The position numbers were made by a program, and so were the translations under genes. Below the pieces are notes generated by a model. It was not told the DNA's origin, did no database searches, and saw only the letters and a program-made list of their open reading frames with translations. A DNA stretch of 64,000 nt from Corynebacterium xerosis NBRC 16721 = ATCC 373 (GTDB lineage Bacteria > Actinomycetota > Actinomycetes > Mycobacteriales > Mycobacteriaceae): assembly GCF_001552415.1 (NCBI RefSeq), contig NZ_BCRD01000003.1, positions 186,001-250,000 of the forward strand. The letters are read 5' to 3'. Shown one piece after another: positions 63,082-64,000 of this stretch; the first letter of the stretch is position 1; each line of letters begins with the position of its first letter.

Positions 63082-63247
63082 AGTCGAGCTCGTAATGCTC
63101 GCCGCGAACCCCGCCAATGCGGGAGAACAGGAAATTGAACAGGATCGACAACCCCAGCGGCAGCGCCACGAACACCAGCGCGACGATCGCCACGTGGCCG
63201 ACGGCGGACTCGTCGGGGCGGGCCTCCCGGACCTGGATATCAGGCAT
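63074..63247 (-). CDS. 57-residue single-pass membrane protein
   Basis: 57 residues: polar N-terminus MPDIQVREARPDES, one membrane helix (VAIVALVFVALPLGLSILFNFLF), then a short charged end. It lies downstream of the amino-acid permease on the same strand and may be a small accessory subunit. Against it: no ribosome-binding site is seen and a hairpin separates it from the permease. Confidence 0.5.
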   Translation of the reverse strand: MPDIQVREARPDESAVGHVAIVALVFVALPLGLSILFNFLFSRIGGVRGEHYELDFK

Positions 63248-63261
63248 ACGGAAAATGCAAT

Positions 63262-63295
63262 GGCCGGCCCGATGCGAGAATGCATCGGGCCGGCC
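63262..63295 (-). terminator. Hairpin after the permease gene
   Basis: Perfect 14-bp stem GGCCGGCCCGATGC / GCATCGGGCCGGCC with a 6-nt loop. On the minus strand it is followed by ATTGCATTTT, so it may terminate or attenuate permease transcription before the 57-residue gene. Confidence 0.75.
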
Positions 63296-63322
63296 GGGGG
63301 CGAAAAGGAGCGGACGCGGCTC

Positions 63323-64000
63323 CTACTCCACGGAGGAACCCGCGCGCGGGCGGTCGGAAACACGATCCGAGGTTGCACCGCCCGCCGACATCGAACTCAA
63401 GGTTCCCTCCGGGGCCCGGTTCAGGAAAGAGGGATTCTCGTAGATGCGCCCCGGCGAATAGTCATCGGGGCTGACCCCCTCCGGCAATGGCGCCGGAAGG
63501 CCTTCGTACCGGCCCTTGATTCCCGTCTTCTGCAGAAACAATCCGACGGAGACGACGATGGCCAGCGACACCATCGATTGCACGAACTCGGCACGCGTCG
63601 CCGTCCGGATGCCCATCACGGCGATGATCACCACGATCAATCCCGTGACGATCGCCGGGACGACCGGCCAACCGAACATCCGGAACGTCAAGCCACCATG
63701 GGGCTCGAGCTCCCGCCTCAGCCGGGGGCGCAACATGATCTGCGAAACGCCGATGAAGACGTAAACGAACAGCACCACCGCGCCCGACGAGTTGACCAGG
63801 TACAGAAAGATCGTGTCCGGCCAAAAATAGCCCGCCGCCACGCAGATGAATCCGACCATCGCGGAGAAGAGAATGCCCCCCGTGGGGACGCCACGCCCAT
63901 TGACGCGCGTCATCCACGCCGGGGCATCGCCGTTGCGGCCCTGCGTGAAGATCATTCGGGAGGCCGTGTACAAACCGGCATTGAGGCACGACAGCACTGC
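63323..64000 (-). CDS. APC-family amino-acid permease (N-terminus beyond window)
   Basis: The visible C-terminal ~225 residues contain SASRMIF-type LNAGLYTASRMIFTQGR, typical of the amino-acid transporter (AAT) branch of APC permeases, then four membrane segments and a ~65-residue polar tail ending near SSVE. The frame is open to the right edge. The substrate amino acid cannot be read from this part. The C-terminal tail is longer than in LysP/AnsP. Confidence 0.88.
   Translation of the reverse strand, partial: AVLSCLNAGLYTASRMIFTQGRNGDAPAWMTRVNGRGVPTGGILFSAMVGFICVAAGYFWPDTIFLYLVNSSGAVVLFVYVFIGVSQIMLRPRLRRELEPHGGLTFRMFGWPVVPAIVTGLIVVIIAVMGIRTATRAEFVQSMVSLAIVVSVGLFLQKTGIKGRYEGLPAPLPEGVSPDDYSPGRIYENPSFLNRAPEGTLSSMSAGGATSDRVSDRPRAGSSVE

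Overview
The window is a very high-GC, densely packed actinobacterial chromosome segment. It is almost certainly from a Corynebacterium of the high-GC kind (C. xerosis/freneyi-like is a guess). The genus call rests on the glnX-glnH-pknG operon with a PknG lacking rubredoxin cysteines, the fpr2/cysIXHDNY sulfate-reduction cluster with an McbR-type operator, CRP/GlxR-type sites, an HspR (HAIR) plus SigH arrangement at clpB, and many leaderless genes with a TANNNT -10 box 6-7 nt before the start codon. From memory, much of the gene content follows the conserved mycobacterial blocks Rv0357c-Rv0390 (purA, Rv0358, DUF3151, TrmH, pyrE, clpB, Rv0385, purT) and Rv0408-Rv0427 (pta, ackA, pknG, glnH, mutT3, thi genes, xthA). 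No rRNA, tRNA, CRISPR array, transposase or prophage was seen.

Layout. 1-3.2 kb: end of a dynamin-like GTPase gene and two tandem Asp-rich repeat proteins. 3.2-6.6 kb: RDD membrane protein, exonuclease III, and an MFS exporter divergent from a MarR regulator. 6.6-9.5 kb: thiE-thiO-thiS-thiG for the thiazole part of thiamine and for thiamine phosphate assembly. 9.5-16.1 kb: small membrane protein, NUDIX hydrolase, the glnX-glnH-pknG amino-acid sensing kinase operon, and an L,D-transpeptidase. 16.2-19 kb: ackA-pta. 19.3-22.6 kb: ferredoxin-NADP reductase and a DUF222/HNH protein. 22.8-27.6 kb: complete peptide/nickel-type ABC importer. 27.7-35.7 kb: sulfate assimilation (cysZ-like, cysI, cysX, cysH, cysD, cysN, cysY) divergent from a second, nearly identical ferredoxin-NADP reductase. 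35.8-38.1 kb: phosphoribosyltransferase and a second DUF222/HNH protein. 38.2-44.6 kb: purT, nucleoside hydrolase, M20 amidohydrolase, purA, an Rv0358-like protein and an aquaporin. 44.7-53.5 kb: a long minus-strand run (FUSC protein, DUF3151, guanidinium exporter with a guanidine-III riboswitch, ornithine-cyclodeaminase-like, GH76-like, TrmH, YhhN, pyrE, membrane-anchored protein, rhodanese). 53.5-55.6 kb: SDR, two lipoproteins and a 34-residue peptide gene. 55.7-61.3 kb: clpB, flavin reductase, class I aldolase and nitrilase. 61.4-64 kb: a small helical protein plus DUF1023 hydrolase, a 57-residue membrane protein, and the end of an amino-acid permease.

Function together. The sulfur genes form a full route from sulfate to sulfide: APS formation, direct APS reduction, then ferredoxin-dependent sulfite reduction with siroheme supply and a dedicated reductase. 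GlnX/GlnH/PknG is the known route that senses amino acids and relieves 2-oxoglutarate dehydrogenase inhibition through OdhI. ackA-pta handles acetate.

The signals most worth attention are: (1) an 11-bp word, GCTTKACGACG, present 19 times and mostly oriented with transcription, often just after stop codons; (2) a guanidine-III riboswitch before gdx; (3) an 8-bp-arm palindrome giving back-to-back leaderless promoters at thiE; (4) a shared LexA-like leader before both HNH genes; (5) a rhodanese with Ser in place of the catalytic Cys.
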